A stretch of 30,844 nt of DNA. It comes from CAYLPU01 sp964385635 (GTDB lineage: Bacteria; Chloroflexota; Anaerolineae; B4-G1). A program made the position numbers and the translations under genes. The notes beneath the pieces were generated by a model. It saw only the letters and a program-made list of their open reading frames with translations, ran no database searches and was not told the origin of the DNA. The DNA lies in contig CAYLPU010000059.1 in NCBI GenBank assembly GCA_964385635.1, positions 1 to 30,844 on the forward strand, given 5' to 3'. Positions 1 through 7,882 of the stretch are shown here, in pieces. The first letter of the stretch is position 1. Each line of letters begins with the position of its first letter.

Positions 1-70
<70 letters not shown>

Positions 71-670
71 GAGGATGAGAACAAGTGGGTGTATGCGCGG
101 CGGCTGGCGGCCTCGCTGGGGTACGTCGCGTTGGTGACTGGTGACCGGCTCACCGTTGCTAATCTCCAATCTCTACCCTCCAATCTCCAATTTGGCCCGG
201 TGCGGGGGCGCGGTCACGCGCTGCGGCTGTTTGAGTGGCTGGGTGGGCTGGAAGCGGGGGGTGTGACCGATCTGAACGCTGGCCTGCGTGCTTACAGTAT
301 CTCCGGCGGCCGGCCGGGGTTGGTGGTGCTGATCTCCGATCTGTTCTCCCCGGCTGGATACGTCGAGGGATTGACGGCGCTGCTGGCTCGGGGGTACGAG
401 GTGGCGGTCATCCACGTGCTGGCCCCCGACGAAGTGGAACCGGTGCTGGCGGGCGACCTGCGGCTGCTGGATGTGGAGACGGGGGAACCGCAGGATGTGA
501 CGATTGATGGAGGGGTGCGGGCGCTCTACCATCGCCGACTGACGGCCTGGCGGGACGAGATCCGGGCGGCCTGCCTTGCCCGCGACGTGCACTACGTCCC
601 TGTGGAGACCGATATCCCCTTTGACCGGGTGGTGCTGTATGACTTGCGGCAGGCGGGGTTGGTGAAGTGA
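71..670 (+). CDS. DUF58 domain protein, 5'-truncated
   Basis: This is the C-terminal part of a DUF58 protein, a VWA-like fold usually encoded beside MoxR AAA+ ATPases and BatA-type VWA proteins and thought to act in protein-complex maturation. The frame stays open upstream of the first possible GTG start (89) and reads EDENKWVYARRLAASLGY. That matches the family's pattern of a small acidic loop before (Y/F)ARRLAA-x-LGY, so the true start lies left of the window and the poly-G has replaced the VWA start. The rest of the VWA-like fold is intact: VVLISDLF beta-strand around 313-336, then an Arg/Asp-rich end typical of DUF58. Residues around TVANLQSLPSNLQF (150-192) are encoded by a repeated AATCTCCAAT-type word and look like a small in-frame repeat insertion. 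It is followed by a VapBC-like module on the other strand and then by BatA- and VWA-type genes, the normal company of DUF58. Confidence 0.8.
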   Translation, partial: EDENKWVYARRLAASLGYVALVTGDRLTVANLQSLPSNLQFGPVRGRGHALRLFEWLGGLEAGGVTDLNAGLRAYSISGGRPGLVVLISDLFSPAGYVEGLTALLARGYEVAVIHVLAPDEVEPVLAGDLRLLDVETGEPQDVTIDGGVRALYHRRLTAWRDEIRAACLARDVHYVPVETDIPFDRVVLYDLRQAGLVK

Positions 671-680
671 GCGCGTAGGA

Positions 681-1079
681 TCAAGATAAGAGGTGGTCTG
701 AGAGCGCGGTTGTTTGTTTGCCGAGCATGGGGAAATGTTTGATGTTGGTCGTCACCAGCGTCAGTCCGTGTTCCAGTGCAGTGGCGGCGATGAGCGCGTC
801 GGGGAATGGGACCTGAAAGCCCTTGCGGGCATGTTTGTAGATCATCCGCCCGGCCCGGTCGGCGATGAACTCATTGACGGAGAGACTGGTCATCGAGTTA
901 AGCAGGTGCATCGTCACTTGTTCTTCGTGGGTGCGCATCCCAGCCAGGATTTCCACCCGGGTTGCCACGGATATGTATAGTTCGTGGGACTGCGACCAGC
1001 GGTCGAGCAGGGCAGGGACGCCAGGCTCCCCGCGCAGGTGCAGAACCAGCACGTTGGTGTCAAGGAGGTAGCTACTCAT
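681..1079 (-). CDS. PIN-domain toxin, VapC-like
   Basis: Toxin of a type II toxin-antitoxin pair; VapC-like PIN proteins are Mg-dependent RNases that cleave tRNA or rRNA. Counting from the ATG at 1079, the acidic residues are in place: D7 in LLDTNVLVL, E43 in RVEILAG and D94 in FPDALIAATA, with N112 in TTNIKHF at the fourth position. The length of 132 aa is normal for the family. An in-frame upstream start at 1097 exists, but the start at 1079 overlaps the antitoxin stop by 8 nt (ATGAGTAG), the usual translational coupling, and gives the canonical N-terminus MSSYLLDTN. The antitoxin lies upstream at 1072-1383. The module is antisense to the flanking DUF58 and BatA-like genes and fills the gap between them. 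Confidence 0.88.
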   Translation of the reverse strand: MSSYLLDTNVLVLHLRGEPGVPALLDRWSQSHELYISVATRVEILAGMRTHEEQVTMHLLNSMTSLSVNEFIADRAGRMIYKHARKGFQVPFPDALIAATALEHGLTLVTTNIKHFPMLGKQTTALSDHLLS

Positions 1080-1383
1080 CTTGCATATCCTCGACAAGTT
1101 GCATGTCCCAGTCGTAGGAGGAATGGCCGTACTCGCGCAGTTGGCGGATCCAGCGATCTACATCCTCTGGTGTCGCCAGTTCGGGATGGTCCTCCAGTTT
1201 CCAGGCTCCGGCGGCAGCATCCAGTGCCTTGCGCAGCCGCTCGCGGCGGGCCACTTCCTCCGTCGCTTTGACGATGAAGCGGTTCCGCTCCCGAGGCAGC
1301 ACGACCGCGTCTACCAACTCCAGCACCTCGACTGGGAAAGTAACGTTGATACGTCGCTTGGCTATCGTCGCGGATGTCGTCAT
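1072..1383 (-). CDS. Ribbon-helix-helix antitoxin
   Basis: 103-aa partner of the PIN toxin. The N-terminal half reads RRINVTFPVEVLELVDAV followed by a NRFIVKATEEVARRERL helix. This is the beta-strand plus two-helix plan of MetJ/Arc/CopG ribbon-helix-helix DNA binders that autoregulate toxin-antitoxin operons. The acidic C-terminus (LREYGHSSYDWDMQLVEDMQDE region) is the likely toxin-wrapping part. The start at 1383 is fixed by a perfect AGGAGG six bases upstream (1390-1395). Its stop overlaps the toxin start. A consensus-like promoter lies immediately upstream. Confidence 0.85.
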   Translation of the reverse strand: MTTSATIAKRRINVTFPVEVLELVDAVVLPRERNRFIVKATEEVARRERLRKALDAAAGAWKLEDHPELATPEDVDRWIRQLREYGHSSYDWDMQLVEDMQDE

Positions 1384-1407
1384 CGCACACCTCCTGATGG
1401 TGTCTGA

Positions 1408-1435
1408 ATTATACCCCTGATTTCGGTGTAGTCAA
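1408..1435 (-). promoter_or_regulatory. Promoter of RHH-PIN toxin-antitoxin module
   Basis: On the minus strand, TTGACT (1430-1435), a 16-nt spacer and TATAAT (1408-1413). The expected transcription start is near 1401, about 18 nt before the antitoxin ATG and just upstream of its AGGAGG ribosome site. This is close to the sigma-70 consensus. Confidence 0.7.
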
Positions 1436-1445
1436 ATAGCACCTT

Positions 1446-1476
1446 GCGCGACACGTAACACGCGATACGTAATGGG
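1446..1476. repeat. ACGTA/ACACG word repeat
   Basis: ACACGTAACACGCGATACG-type low-complexity word repeat just before and into the BatA-like start. The reverse complement contains ACGTATCGCGTG. A relative with ACGTATTGCGTG occurs at 26889-26915 in the other orientation, so this is a dispersed family rather than a local accident. It occupies the place where a ribosome site for the downstream gene would be expected. Confidence 0.5.
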
Positions 1477-3346
1477 CAATATGGGTTTTCTGACTCCGCT
1501 CGCACTTGCTTCTGCTGCTTTGAGCATTCCCATCATCCTGCTCTATATGCTCAAACTGCGGCGGCGGGATGTGCTGGTCTCCAGCACGTTGCTCTGGCAA
1601 CGATTGCTGCGAGACCGGGAGGCGAACGCGCCCTGGCAACGCCTGCGGCGCAACCTGCTTCTGCTCCTGCAACTGCTCATCCTGGCGCTGCTGACGCTGG
1701 CGCTGGCGCGACCATTCGTCCCCGCGCTGACCGTTGTCAGCGGCAGTGTGGTTGTGCTGTTGGACAGTTCCGCCAGCATGCAGGCGCGAGACGTGGAGCC
1801 TACCCGCTTCGACGCGGGTATTCGGGCGGTGCAGGAGATTGTCGCCGGGATGAAATCGGGCGATGTGGCGACTATCATCACCGTCGGGCCACAGCCCCGA
1901 GTGCTGGCTTCGGCGACGAATGATCGGGCTCTCCTGCGCCGTGTGCTGAAGGATGCTGTGCCCACAGACGGCCCTGCCGACTGGGAGGCCGCCTTCGCGC
2001 TGGCGGCTGCGGGGTTAATCGGTGCGGAGGACCCTCGCGTGGTTGTTGTCTCAGACGGCGCTCTGCCAGAGACGTTGCCCCCGCTGCCCGGCGAGATACG
2101 GTTCGTGGGGGTGGGGGGTGGGAGGGACAACCTGGCCATCACCGCGCTGGCAACGCGGGAGGGCCTCGCTGGCCCACAAGCGTTTCTTCGCGTAGTCAAC
2201 TACAGCGACACAGACGCTAACACACTGGTCGAGTTCTCCGCCGACAGCGTGTTCTTCGACGCCCATCATCTGCCTGTTCCGGCTCATGGCAGCGCCGACC
2301 TGACACTCACCGATCTACCCTACGACTTGCAGGTCTTGCAGGCGCACCTGGTTCTTGAGGGCGAGGATGAGGATGGGGGTAGGGACGTGCTGTCGCTCGA
2401 TGACACCGCCTGGGCGATGCACACTCCCCCAGTCTCCGGACGGGTGCTGCTCGTCTCCGACGGCAATCTCTTTCTGGAGCGAGCGCTGGGTGCGTTGCCA
2501 GACGTTGAATTGGTGCGATTGTCCCCCGGCCAGGACCTCCCCCCTGAGCCCTACGATCTCTACGTCTACGATGGTCTGATCACCGGCACGCTCCCGACTG
2601 GCAACCTGTGGCTCATCGGGCCGCTGACCTCAGTGGACGATGACCCTGCCATCGGGGTGGGGGGCTTCTTCACCGCTACGGTGATTACCCGCGTTGCGGA
2701 CGACGACCCATTGCTGCGCTATGTGGACCTGAGCACCATCCACATCCTGCAGGCACGCGTGGTGGTGCCGCCGCCTGGGGCGCGGGTGTTGGTCGAGGCC
2801 GAGGGCGGCCCGCTGCTCTTCGTCGCCGAGCAACTGGGGGGGCGGCTGGCGGTGCTGACCTTCGATCTGCACGATTCCGACCTGCCGCTGCAGGTTGCCT
2901 TTCCCGTCCTCACCGCAAACCTGGCCGGCTGGCTGCTGCCCCGGGGAGGGGCGCGGTTCCCTGAGGGTCTTCGGCCTGGTGACCCTGTCCCCATCCAGCC
3001 CGATCCCGAAGCCGCAGAGATCCGCGTCACCGCGCCGGATGGCGGTCGCCACATACTCCCGGTGGGCGAGAAGTCTCCCGTCTTCGCCGCCACCGACCAA
3101 CTGGGCATCTACCTGGTTGAGCAGTTGGATCGATCCGGTGATGTCCTGCAATCCGCTGTTCTGGCCATCAACCTGTTCGATGAGGGTGAGTCGAACATCG
3201 CGCCGCGAGATGTGATTCGGGTGGGGCGGACTGAGGTAACGGCAGGAGTGCGGGAGGAGGAGGGGTACCGCGAGTTCTGGCCGTGGCTGGCGGGGGCGGC
3301 GCTGGGGATGCTCGTTGTTGAGTGGTGGGTGTATCAGCGGGGATAG
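1472..3346 (+). CDS. BatA-type VWA domain membrane protein
   Basis: 624-aa membrane protein of the BatA/VWA type. The N-terminus (MGFLTPLALASAALSIPIILL, first membrane segment about 7-27) is followed by a basic KLRRRDV stretch, a second membrane segment around 63-83 (LLLLLQLLILALLTLALA) and a VWA domain from about 92. That domain has the metal-site motif DSSASM (97-102) and a VVVVSDG strand near 191-197. The middle and C-terminal half is a long beta-rich region, and a final membrane helix (FWPWLAGAALGMLVVEWW) ends the protein. Such proteins sit with DUF58 and MoxR. The start at 1472 has no Shine-Dalgarno. The in-frame ATG at 1481 (MGFLTP) matches the family's usual N-terminus and may be the real one. 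The region before it is a word repeat. Confidence 0.85.
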   Translation: MGNMGFLTPLALASAALSIPIILLYMLKLRRRDVLVSSTLLWQRLLRDREANAPWQRLRRNLLLLLQLLILALLTLALARPFVPALTVVSGSVVVLLDSSASMQARDVEPTRFDAGIRAVQEIVAGMKSGDVATIITVGPQPRVLASATNDRALLRRVLKDAVPTDGPADWEAAFALAAAGLIGAEDPRVVVVSDGALPETLPPLPGEIRFVGVGGGRDNLAITALATREGLAGPQAFLRVVNYSDTDANTLVEFSADSVFFDAHHLPVPAHGSADLTLTDLPYDLQVLQAHLVLEGEDEDGGRDVLSLDDTAWAMHTPPVSGRVLLVSDGNLFLERALGALPDVELVRLSPGQDLPPEPYDLYVYDGLITGTLPTGNLWLIGPLTSVDDDPAIGVGGFFTATVITRVADDDPLLRYVDLSTIHILQARVVVPPPGARVLVEAEGGPLLFVAEQLGGRLAVLTFDLHDSDLPLQVAFPVLTANLAGWLLPRGGARFPEGLRPGDPVPIQPDPEAAEIRVTAPDGGRHILPVGEKSPVFAATDQLGIYLVEQLDRSGDVLQSAVLAINLFDEGESNIAPRDVIRVGRTEVTAGVREEEGYREFWPWLAGAALGMLVVEWWVYQRG

Positions 3347-3381
3347 TTTGTTGGTTGGTCACACACATCACGCGGTGGAAG

Positions 3382-3687
3382 CTAGTCTGGTGGTTTGTCA
3401 CGCATGGCAGTGCCTACTTGTTGTGGAGAAAGGTAAACAGTGGACATTTCAACGACAGGAACACGGATTTCACACTTGACGCTGAGCACGTTTTCAGATG
3501 CCTGCATAATCCGGTCCATCGCTTCAGCGACAGTGGCATCGTAGTACCGTTCACCGCATTGGGTGCAGGCGTGTGCAGGGACGTTCTTGATCAGGATGTA
3601 GCGGCCTTTCCAGTGTCGCATGACATTGACTTGTTGTGCCGTCACCTTGCCGCCACAGAAGTAACAATCAAACGTTTGTTCGTTCAT
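3382..3687 (-). CDS. YgiT-type zinc finger protein (putative antitoxin)
   Basis: 101 aa. Two CxxC pairs, CYFCGG near residue 8 and CTQCGE near residue 41, make the zinc-binding fold of the YgiT/MqsA N-terminal family. Between them lies the strand-rich segment ending in LIKNVPAHAC, and the C-terminal half (YYDATVAEAMDRIMQ) is helical. In many genomes this family is encoded right after a DUF4258 protein as a toxin-antitoxin-like pair, as here. Its start overlaps the DUF4258 stop by 20 nt (3668-3687). No HTH (Xre) domain is visible, unlike full-length MqsA. The function is inferred from family and context. Confidence 0.8.
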   Translation of the reverse strand: MNEQTFDCYFCGGKVTAQQVNVMRHWKGRYILIKNVPAHACTQCGERYYDATVAEAMDRIMQASENVLSVKCEIRVPVVEMSTVYLSPQQVGTAMRDKPPD

Positions 3688-4009
3688 TGGTTGATTCTCT
3701 CGGCGCTCGTGTGCGTGGATTGAGCCATTTGGGTAGGGTTGGAACGTAGACAGTGATGATCAATACTTCTTCAACCTGGATCAATATCGTCAGAACAACG
3801 TGTAATGGTCGTCCGTCTTCTGCTGTGCCCAGCATCAGGCAACTGTGGCCACGGGGGTCGTCGGGATAGTCTTCCAGCAACTCTCCACTGAGAATGGCCG
3901 TCTTGATGTCGTCAATCGTGATCGCTTCGGCCTCTCGTTCGACTTCGGTGTGGTGGGAGGTCTTATATCGCCTTTGCTGGACAAGTGCTTTGACATGTGT
4001 GATATCCAT
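3668..4009 (-). CDS. DUF4258 domain protein (putative toxin)
   Basis: 113 aa. The sequence SHHTEVEREAEAITIDDIKTAI, then GELLEDYPDDPRGHSCLML and PLHVVLTI...LIITVYVP, follows the DUF4258 pattern (H-x3-R/E near the N-terminus, D-[DY]-P-x5-C-L, then two strands ending in T-x-Y). This family pairs with YgiT-type zinc fingers and has an RNase-like alpha/beta topology related to RelE/HigB-type toxins. The catalytic role is not proven from sequence. No Shine-Dalgarno is visible before 4009. A TATAAT promoter lies just upstream. The module is antisense to, and inserted between, two VWA genes. Confidence 0.78.
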   Translation of the reverse strand: MDITHVKALVQQRRYKTSHHTEVEREAEAITIDDIKTAILSGELLEDYPDDPRGHSCLMLGTAEDGRPLHVVLTILIQVEEVLIITVYVPTLPKWLNPRTRAPRESTNERTNV

Positions 4010-4038
4010 AGTGGTTTTTACAGTGGTGCTTTGGATGG

Positions 4039-4066
4039 ATTATAGCCTCTTTTCACTGGAGGGCAA
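4039..4066 (-). promoter_or_regulatory. Promoter of DUF4258-YgiT pair
   Basis: Minus strand TTGCCC (4061-4066), 16-nt spacer and TATAAT (4039-4044). The predicted start near 4032 gives a leader of about 22 nt. A short inverted repeat, ATTGC-AAAA-GCAAT (4068-4081), lies just upstream of the -35, between this promoter and the divergent VWA gene. It could be an operator. Confidence 0.6.
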
Positions 4067-4093
4067 GATTGCAAAAGCAATTGGACTAATCAC

Positions 4094-6994
4094 ATGACCT
4101 TCATCCAACCATTTCTCCTGCTCCTCCTCATAGCCCTGCTCTACTTCGCCTACCTGGGCTGGCCAACAGGCCGCTACGGGCGTGGGCGAGCCTGGGTGGC
4201 GTTGATCCTGCGCTGCCTGATCGCGCTCCTGGTTGTCCTCAGCCTGGCTGGGGCCCAGTCCGTCCATGGCGGCGACGAACTGGCGGTCGTGTTCCTGGTG
4301 GATGTCTCCGATAGCGTCCCGGAGCCGGAGCGCGTACGGGCGCTGATCTTCGTCGAGGAGGCGTTAGCGACGATGGGGCCCGACGACCGGGCGGCGCTGG
4401 TGCTATTTGGGGCCGAACCGCTGGTAGAGCGCCCGATGATGGGCGGTGGCGAACTGGGCGAAGTCGCCTCCATCCCCCGCAGCCACCAGACCGACCTGGA
4501 TGGGGCGATCCGGTTGGGGCTGGCTCTCTTTCCCTCCGGTGCGGCCCGGCGCTTGGTGGTGCTCTCCGACGGTCGCCCCACGCTGGGCGAGGCCGAGCAA
4601 GCGGTGAGGTTGGCCCACGCCCAGTCCGTTCAGGTGGACGTAGTGCCGCTTGGCGCTCTGATACGGGATGAGGCCTGGCTGACCGAACTGGCTGCCCCAG
4701 ACCGGTTGCACCAGGGCGAGGAGTTCACCCTCTCCGTCACGGCCCACACCACGGATCGAATGGAGGCTGTGCTGACTGTTTTGGCCGGAGAGATAGTTGT
4801 CGCGCAAGAGCAGGTGCATCTTAGCCCTGGCTCCAACACCTTTGCCATTCCACTCACGGCCGGCGAGCCTGGGTTTGTCCCCTTCCGTGCAATCCTCGCC
4901 CCCGCCGCAGACATCTACCCACAGAACAACGGCCTGTCTGCCTTCACGCTGGTCGAGGGGCCGCCGCGTGTCCTCATCGTCGCCCCGCCCTCTGTCCCTC
5001 CCGCCGGGGGGGACGAAAGGGGGGGATACCTGCGGGCGGCGCTGCAGGCCGCCGGGCTGGAGGTGGAGGAGAGCACCCCTGGCGCGCTCGCCTCTGACCC
5101 GGCTGCTCTGGCCGAATACGGTGCCGTCGTGCTGGTGGACACTTCTGCCCAAACCCTCTCACCCCGCGCGCTCGCTGCGCTCCAGTCCTACGTGCGCGAC
5201 CTGGGTGGCGGCCTGGTGGCGGTCGGCGGGCCGCACGCTTATGGGGTGGGGGGCTGGTACGGTACCCCGCTGGAAGAGATGCTTCCGGTTGAGATGACTA
5301 TCCACGACCCGGAGCGCTTCCCGCCGATGTCCATCGTCGTCGTAATTGACAAATCGGGCAGTATGATGGTGCAGGAGGGTGGGGTGCAGAAGATACGGCT
5401 GGCCGGGGAGGCAGCCGCCCGTGTTGCCGAACTGATCACCGACCTGGACGAGATCACGGTCATCGCCTTCGATGACCGTCCCGCTGATGTCATTGGCCCC
5501 TTGCCCGGAAGCCAGCGCGAGGAGGTGCTGGGCCAGGTAATCCGGCTGCAGGCCGGCGGCGGCGGTATCTACGTGCGCGAGAGCCTCCAGGCGGCGTTAG
5601 GCTACCTGGCCGATTCCAGCAGGCCCGTCCGCCACATCATCCTCCTGGCCGATGGCTCCGACGCCGAGCACCAGCAGGGGGTACGGGAACTGGTCGAGGA
5701 GGAGATCGCGGGCCAGAACATCACCCTCAGCACCGTCGCCATTGGTACCGGGGAAGACCTGCGCTTCCTAGAGGAGATCGCCGTGCTGGGTAACGGGCGC
5801 TACCACTTCACCGACCGGGCCGCGAACCTGCCGGTCATTTTCGCTGAAGAGACGCAACTGGCGATGCGCTCCTACATAGTTGAGGAGCCATTCTATCCCC
5901 GGCAGGTCGCCATCAGCCCAATCCTCACATCCATCGAAGCGGTGCCGCAACTGGCGGGCTACGTCGCCACCACGCCCAAGCCGACTGCTCGTGTGATCCT
6001 CTCGACCCACCAGAATGACCCGTTGCTGGCGACCTGGCAGTATGGGCTGGGCCGGGCCGTGGCCTGGACCTCCGACGCGACGGGCCGCTGGGCACAGCGA
6101 TGGGTTGAGTGGGAGGATTTCTCCCGCTTCTGGGGCCAAACAGTACGCTGGACGATCATTGAGCGAGCCGACGTGCCGGTGGAGGTAGCGGTCGCGCTGG
6201 AAGGAGAGGAGGCTCACGTCACGGTAGATGCAATGGACGAGGGTGGTGCTTTCGTCAACGGGCTGGATGCAAGCGTAAGTGTGGTGGGGCCGGATGGTGA
6301 ACCGATGCGGGTGGAATTGGCGCAGACCGCGCCGGGGCGCTACGAGGGAACGTTCTTGCCTCGAACAGAGGGAGTCTACATGATGCGGTTGACCGCCTCG
6401 TCTCTTGCCCCTTCACCTAGGGGGGAGGAAGCGATCGCGCTCACTACCGGCTGGGTGATGGGTTACTCGCCCGAGTACGCTGCGCTGGAGGGCGATCCGA
6501 ACTATCTGGCGATGTTGGCCGAACTGGGGGGTGGGGCGGTGCTGGGAGAGCCTGCCGAGGCTTTTGCCCACACATTGCGGGGAGAGGGTACTACCCGCGA
6601 TCTGTGGCCCTACCTGCTGGGACTGGCAGTGGTCCTATTGCCGTTCGACGTGGGGGTACGGAGACTGGCGCTGGGACAGCGTGATCTGGAGCGAGCCTGG
6701 GCCTGGATTGTGGAGCACCTGCTGCGCCGCCATCCCCGTCCCACTGTGGAGCTCCCTTCGCCAGTGGGTCGTCTCTTCCAGGCGAAGTCTCGCGCCGGGG
6801 AGCGCAGAGCGGCGGCAAGCACGGCCACCGAGGTGGCACCCCCGCCGGTCGAGCCGCTGCCGGCTCCTGCTCCTCCTTCCCGACCGGCGGAGCATGCACC
6901 GCCTGCGCCCCCGCTTGCCGACGAAGAAACGCTGGCCGGGCGGCTGCTCAAGCGTAAGCGAGGGCGTAAGGAAAACGGCGGCAGCGTGGATTAG
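4094..6994 (+). CDS. Double-VWA / GATase-like membrane protein
   Basis: 966 aa. Two N-terminal membrane helices (about 3-21 and 33-52) precede a first VWA domain with metal motif D70-V-S-D-S74, T133 in HQTDLDG and the strand RLVVLSDG (153-160). After a beta domain, a class-I glutamine-amidotransferase-like domain spans about 290-400 (PRVLIVAPPS, AALQAAGLEVEE, YVRDLGGGLVAVGG); no catalytic Cys is apparent. A second VWA domain begins at 413 with D419-K-S-G-S423 and the strand IILLADGSD (516-523). A C-terminal membrane helix (about 838-858) is followed by a Pro/Ala-rich tail with a basic KRKRGRKE end, probably cytoplasmic. This architecture is known beside DUF58/BatA genes in Chloroflexota and other phyla. 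No Shine-Dalgarno is evident at 4094. It is followed after 30 bases by a membrane protein, probably cotranscribed. Confidence 0.85.
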   Translation: MTFIQPFLLLLLIALLYFAYLGWPTGRYGRGRAWVALILRCLIALLVVLSLAGAQSVHGGDELAVVFLVDVSDSVPEPERVRALIFVEEALATMGPDDRAALVLFGAEPLVERPMMGGGELGEVASIPRSHQTDLDGAIRLGLALFPSGAARRLVVLSDGRPTLGEAEQAVRLAHAQSVQVDVVPLGALIRDEAWLTELAAPDRLHQGEEFTLSVTAHTTDRMEAVLTVLAGEIVVAQEQVHLSPGSNTFAIPLTAGEPGFVPFRAILAPAADIYPQNNGLSAFTLVEGPPRVLIVAPPSVPPAGGDERGGYLRAALQAAGLEVEESTPGALASDPAALAEYGAVVLVDTSAQTLSPRALAALQSYVRDLGGGLVAVGGPHAYGVGGWYGTPLEEMLPVEMTIHDPERFPPMSIVVVIDKSGSMMVQEGGVQKIRLAGEAAARVAELITDLDEITVIAFDDRPADVIGPLPGSQREEVLGQVIRLQAGGGGIYVRESLQAALGYLADSSRPVRHIILLADGSDAEHQQGVRELVEEEIAGQNITLSTVAIGTGEDLRFLEEIAVLGNGRYHFTDRAANLPVIFAEETQLAMRSYIVEEPFYPRQVAISPILTSIEAVPQLAGYVATTPKPTARVILSTHQNDPLLATWQYGLGRAVAWTSDATGRWAQRWVEWEDFSRFWGQTVRWTIIERADVPVEVAVALEGEEAHVTVDAMDEGGAFVNGLDASVSVVGPDGEPMRVELAQTAPGRYEGTFLPRTEGVYMMRLTASSLAPSPRGEEAIALTTGWVMGYSPEYAALEGDPNYLAMLAELGGGAVLGEPAEAFAHTLRGEGTTRDLWPYLLGLAVVLLPFDVGVRRLALGQRDLERAWAWIVEHLLRRHPRPTVELPSPVGRLFQAKSRAGERRAAASTATEVAPPPVEPLPAPAPPSRPAEHAPPAPPLADEETLAGRLLKRKRGRKENGGSVD

Positions 6995-7024
6995 CGTAGA
7001 ATCTGGTATTGCAGGAGGTGTATG

Positions 7025-7882
7025 ATGCGTTTCAAGTGGTATGGATGGCTGGGCCTGGGCATCGTCGTCGGGGCCGAAATTTGCCTCTTTGCCCGGCAGC
7101 CCTTCGTCGCCAAGTGGTTCACTCCCATCGTCTGGACTGGCTACATTCTCTTCGCCGACGCGCTGGCGCTGTGCTTGCGTGGCCACTCGCTTATACACGA
7201 CAGGCCTCGGGAAGCGCTGATGCTGGCCTGGATCTCCGTCGGTGGCTGGTTGTTGTTCGAGGTGTACAATCTTCGACTGCAGAACTGGTACTACGTGGGT
7301 GTGCCAGAGCACCCGGTCGAGCGGGATTCGGCCTATCTGTGGTCCTTCGTCACGATTATGCCAGGGATGTTCGAGACGGCCGACGTGCTGGAGGGGCTGG
7401 GGTTCCTGCGGCACCTGAGGACAAAGCCTCGCACTTTTTCACCGACTCTGCTGGCGGTGATGTTCATAGTGGGGTTGGCCCTTGTGACCATTCCACCGCT
7501 GTTGCCTGTCCACGTTGCCCGCTACACCTTTGGCCTCGTCTGGGTCGGGTTTATCTTCCTGCTGGAGCCGATCAACATGCAACTGGGAGGCGAGTCACCG
7601 CTAGGCGAGTGGGGGCGTGGTGACCCACGTCGCGCACTGCGGCTGCTGGCCGCGGGGATGATCGCGGGCTTTCTGTGGGAGTTCTGGAACTTCTGGGCCG
7701 CGGCTGGCTGGCGTTACACGGTGCCCTGGCCGCTCGATTTCGGCGTCTATTACTTCCGTATGCCGGTGTTGGGATTGCTGGGCTTCGCGCCTTTCGCCTG
7801 GGAGTGCTGGGCCATGTTCCAGTTGCTCAAGCGGATGTTGCGGGGAGACGTGCTCTGGCAACGTGGGGCTGTGACTCGGTAG
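7025..7882 (+). CDS. Polytopic membrane protein, unknown
   Basis: I do not recognise the family. About 285 aa with roughly seven or eight hydrophobic segments (near residues 8-27, 37-54, 65-84, 140-160, 166-185, 207-225, 247-268). Two segments resemble each other: GGWLLFEVYNLRLQNWYYV (about 73-91) and AGFLWEFWNFWAAAGWRYT (about 214-232). They share G-x-L, E-x-[YW]-N and W-x-Y spacing, suggesting an internal duplication. The start is a double ATG (7022/7025). The perfect AGGAGG at 7013-7018 lies six bases from the second ATG and only three from the first, so 7025 is favoured. The gene follows the VWA/GATase gene by about 30 bases, so the two are likely one transcript. Its last 282 nt are overlapped antisense by the C-terminus of a kinase gene. 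Confidence 0.75.
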   Translation: MRFKWYGWLGLGIVVGAEICLFARQPFVAKWFTPIVWTGYILFADALALCLRGHSLIHDRPREALMLAWISVGGWLLFEVYNLRLQNWYYVGVPEHPVERDSAYLWSFVTIMPGMFETADVLEGLGFLRHLRTKPRTFSPTLLAVMFIVGLALVTIPPLLPVHVARYTFGLVWVGFIFLLEPINMQLGGESPLGEWGRGDPRRALRLLAAGMIAGFLWEFWNFWAAAGWRYTVPWPLDFGVYYFRMPVLGLLGFAPFAWECWAMFQLLKRMLRGDVLWQRGAVTR

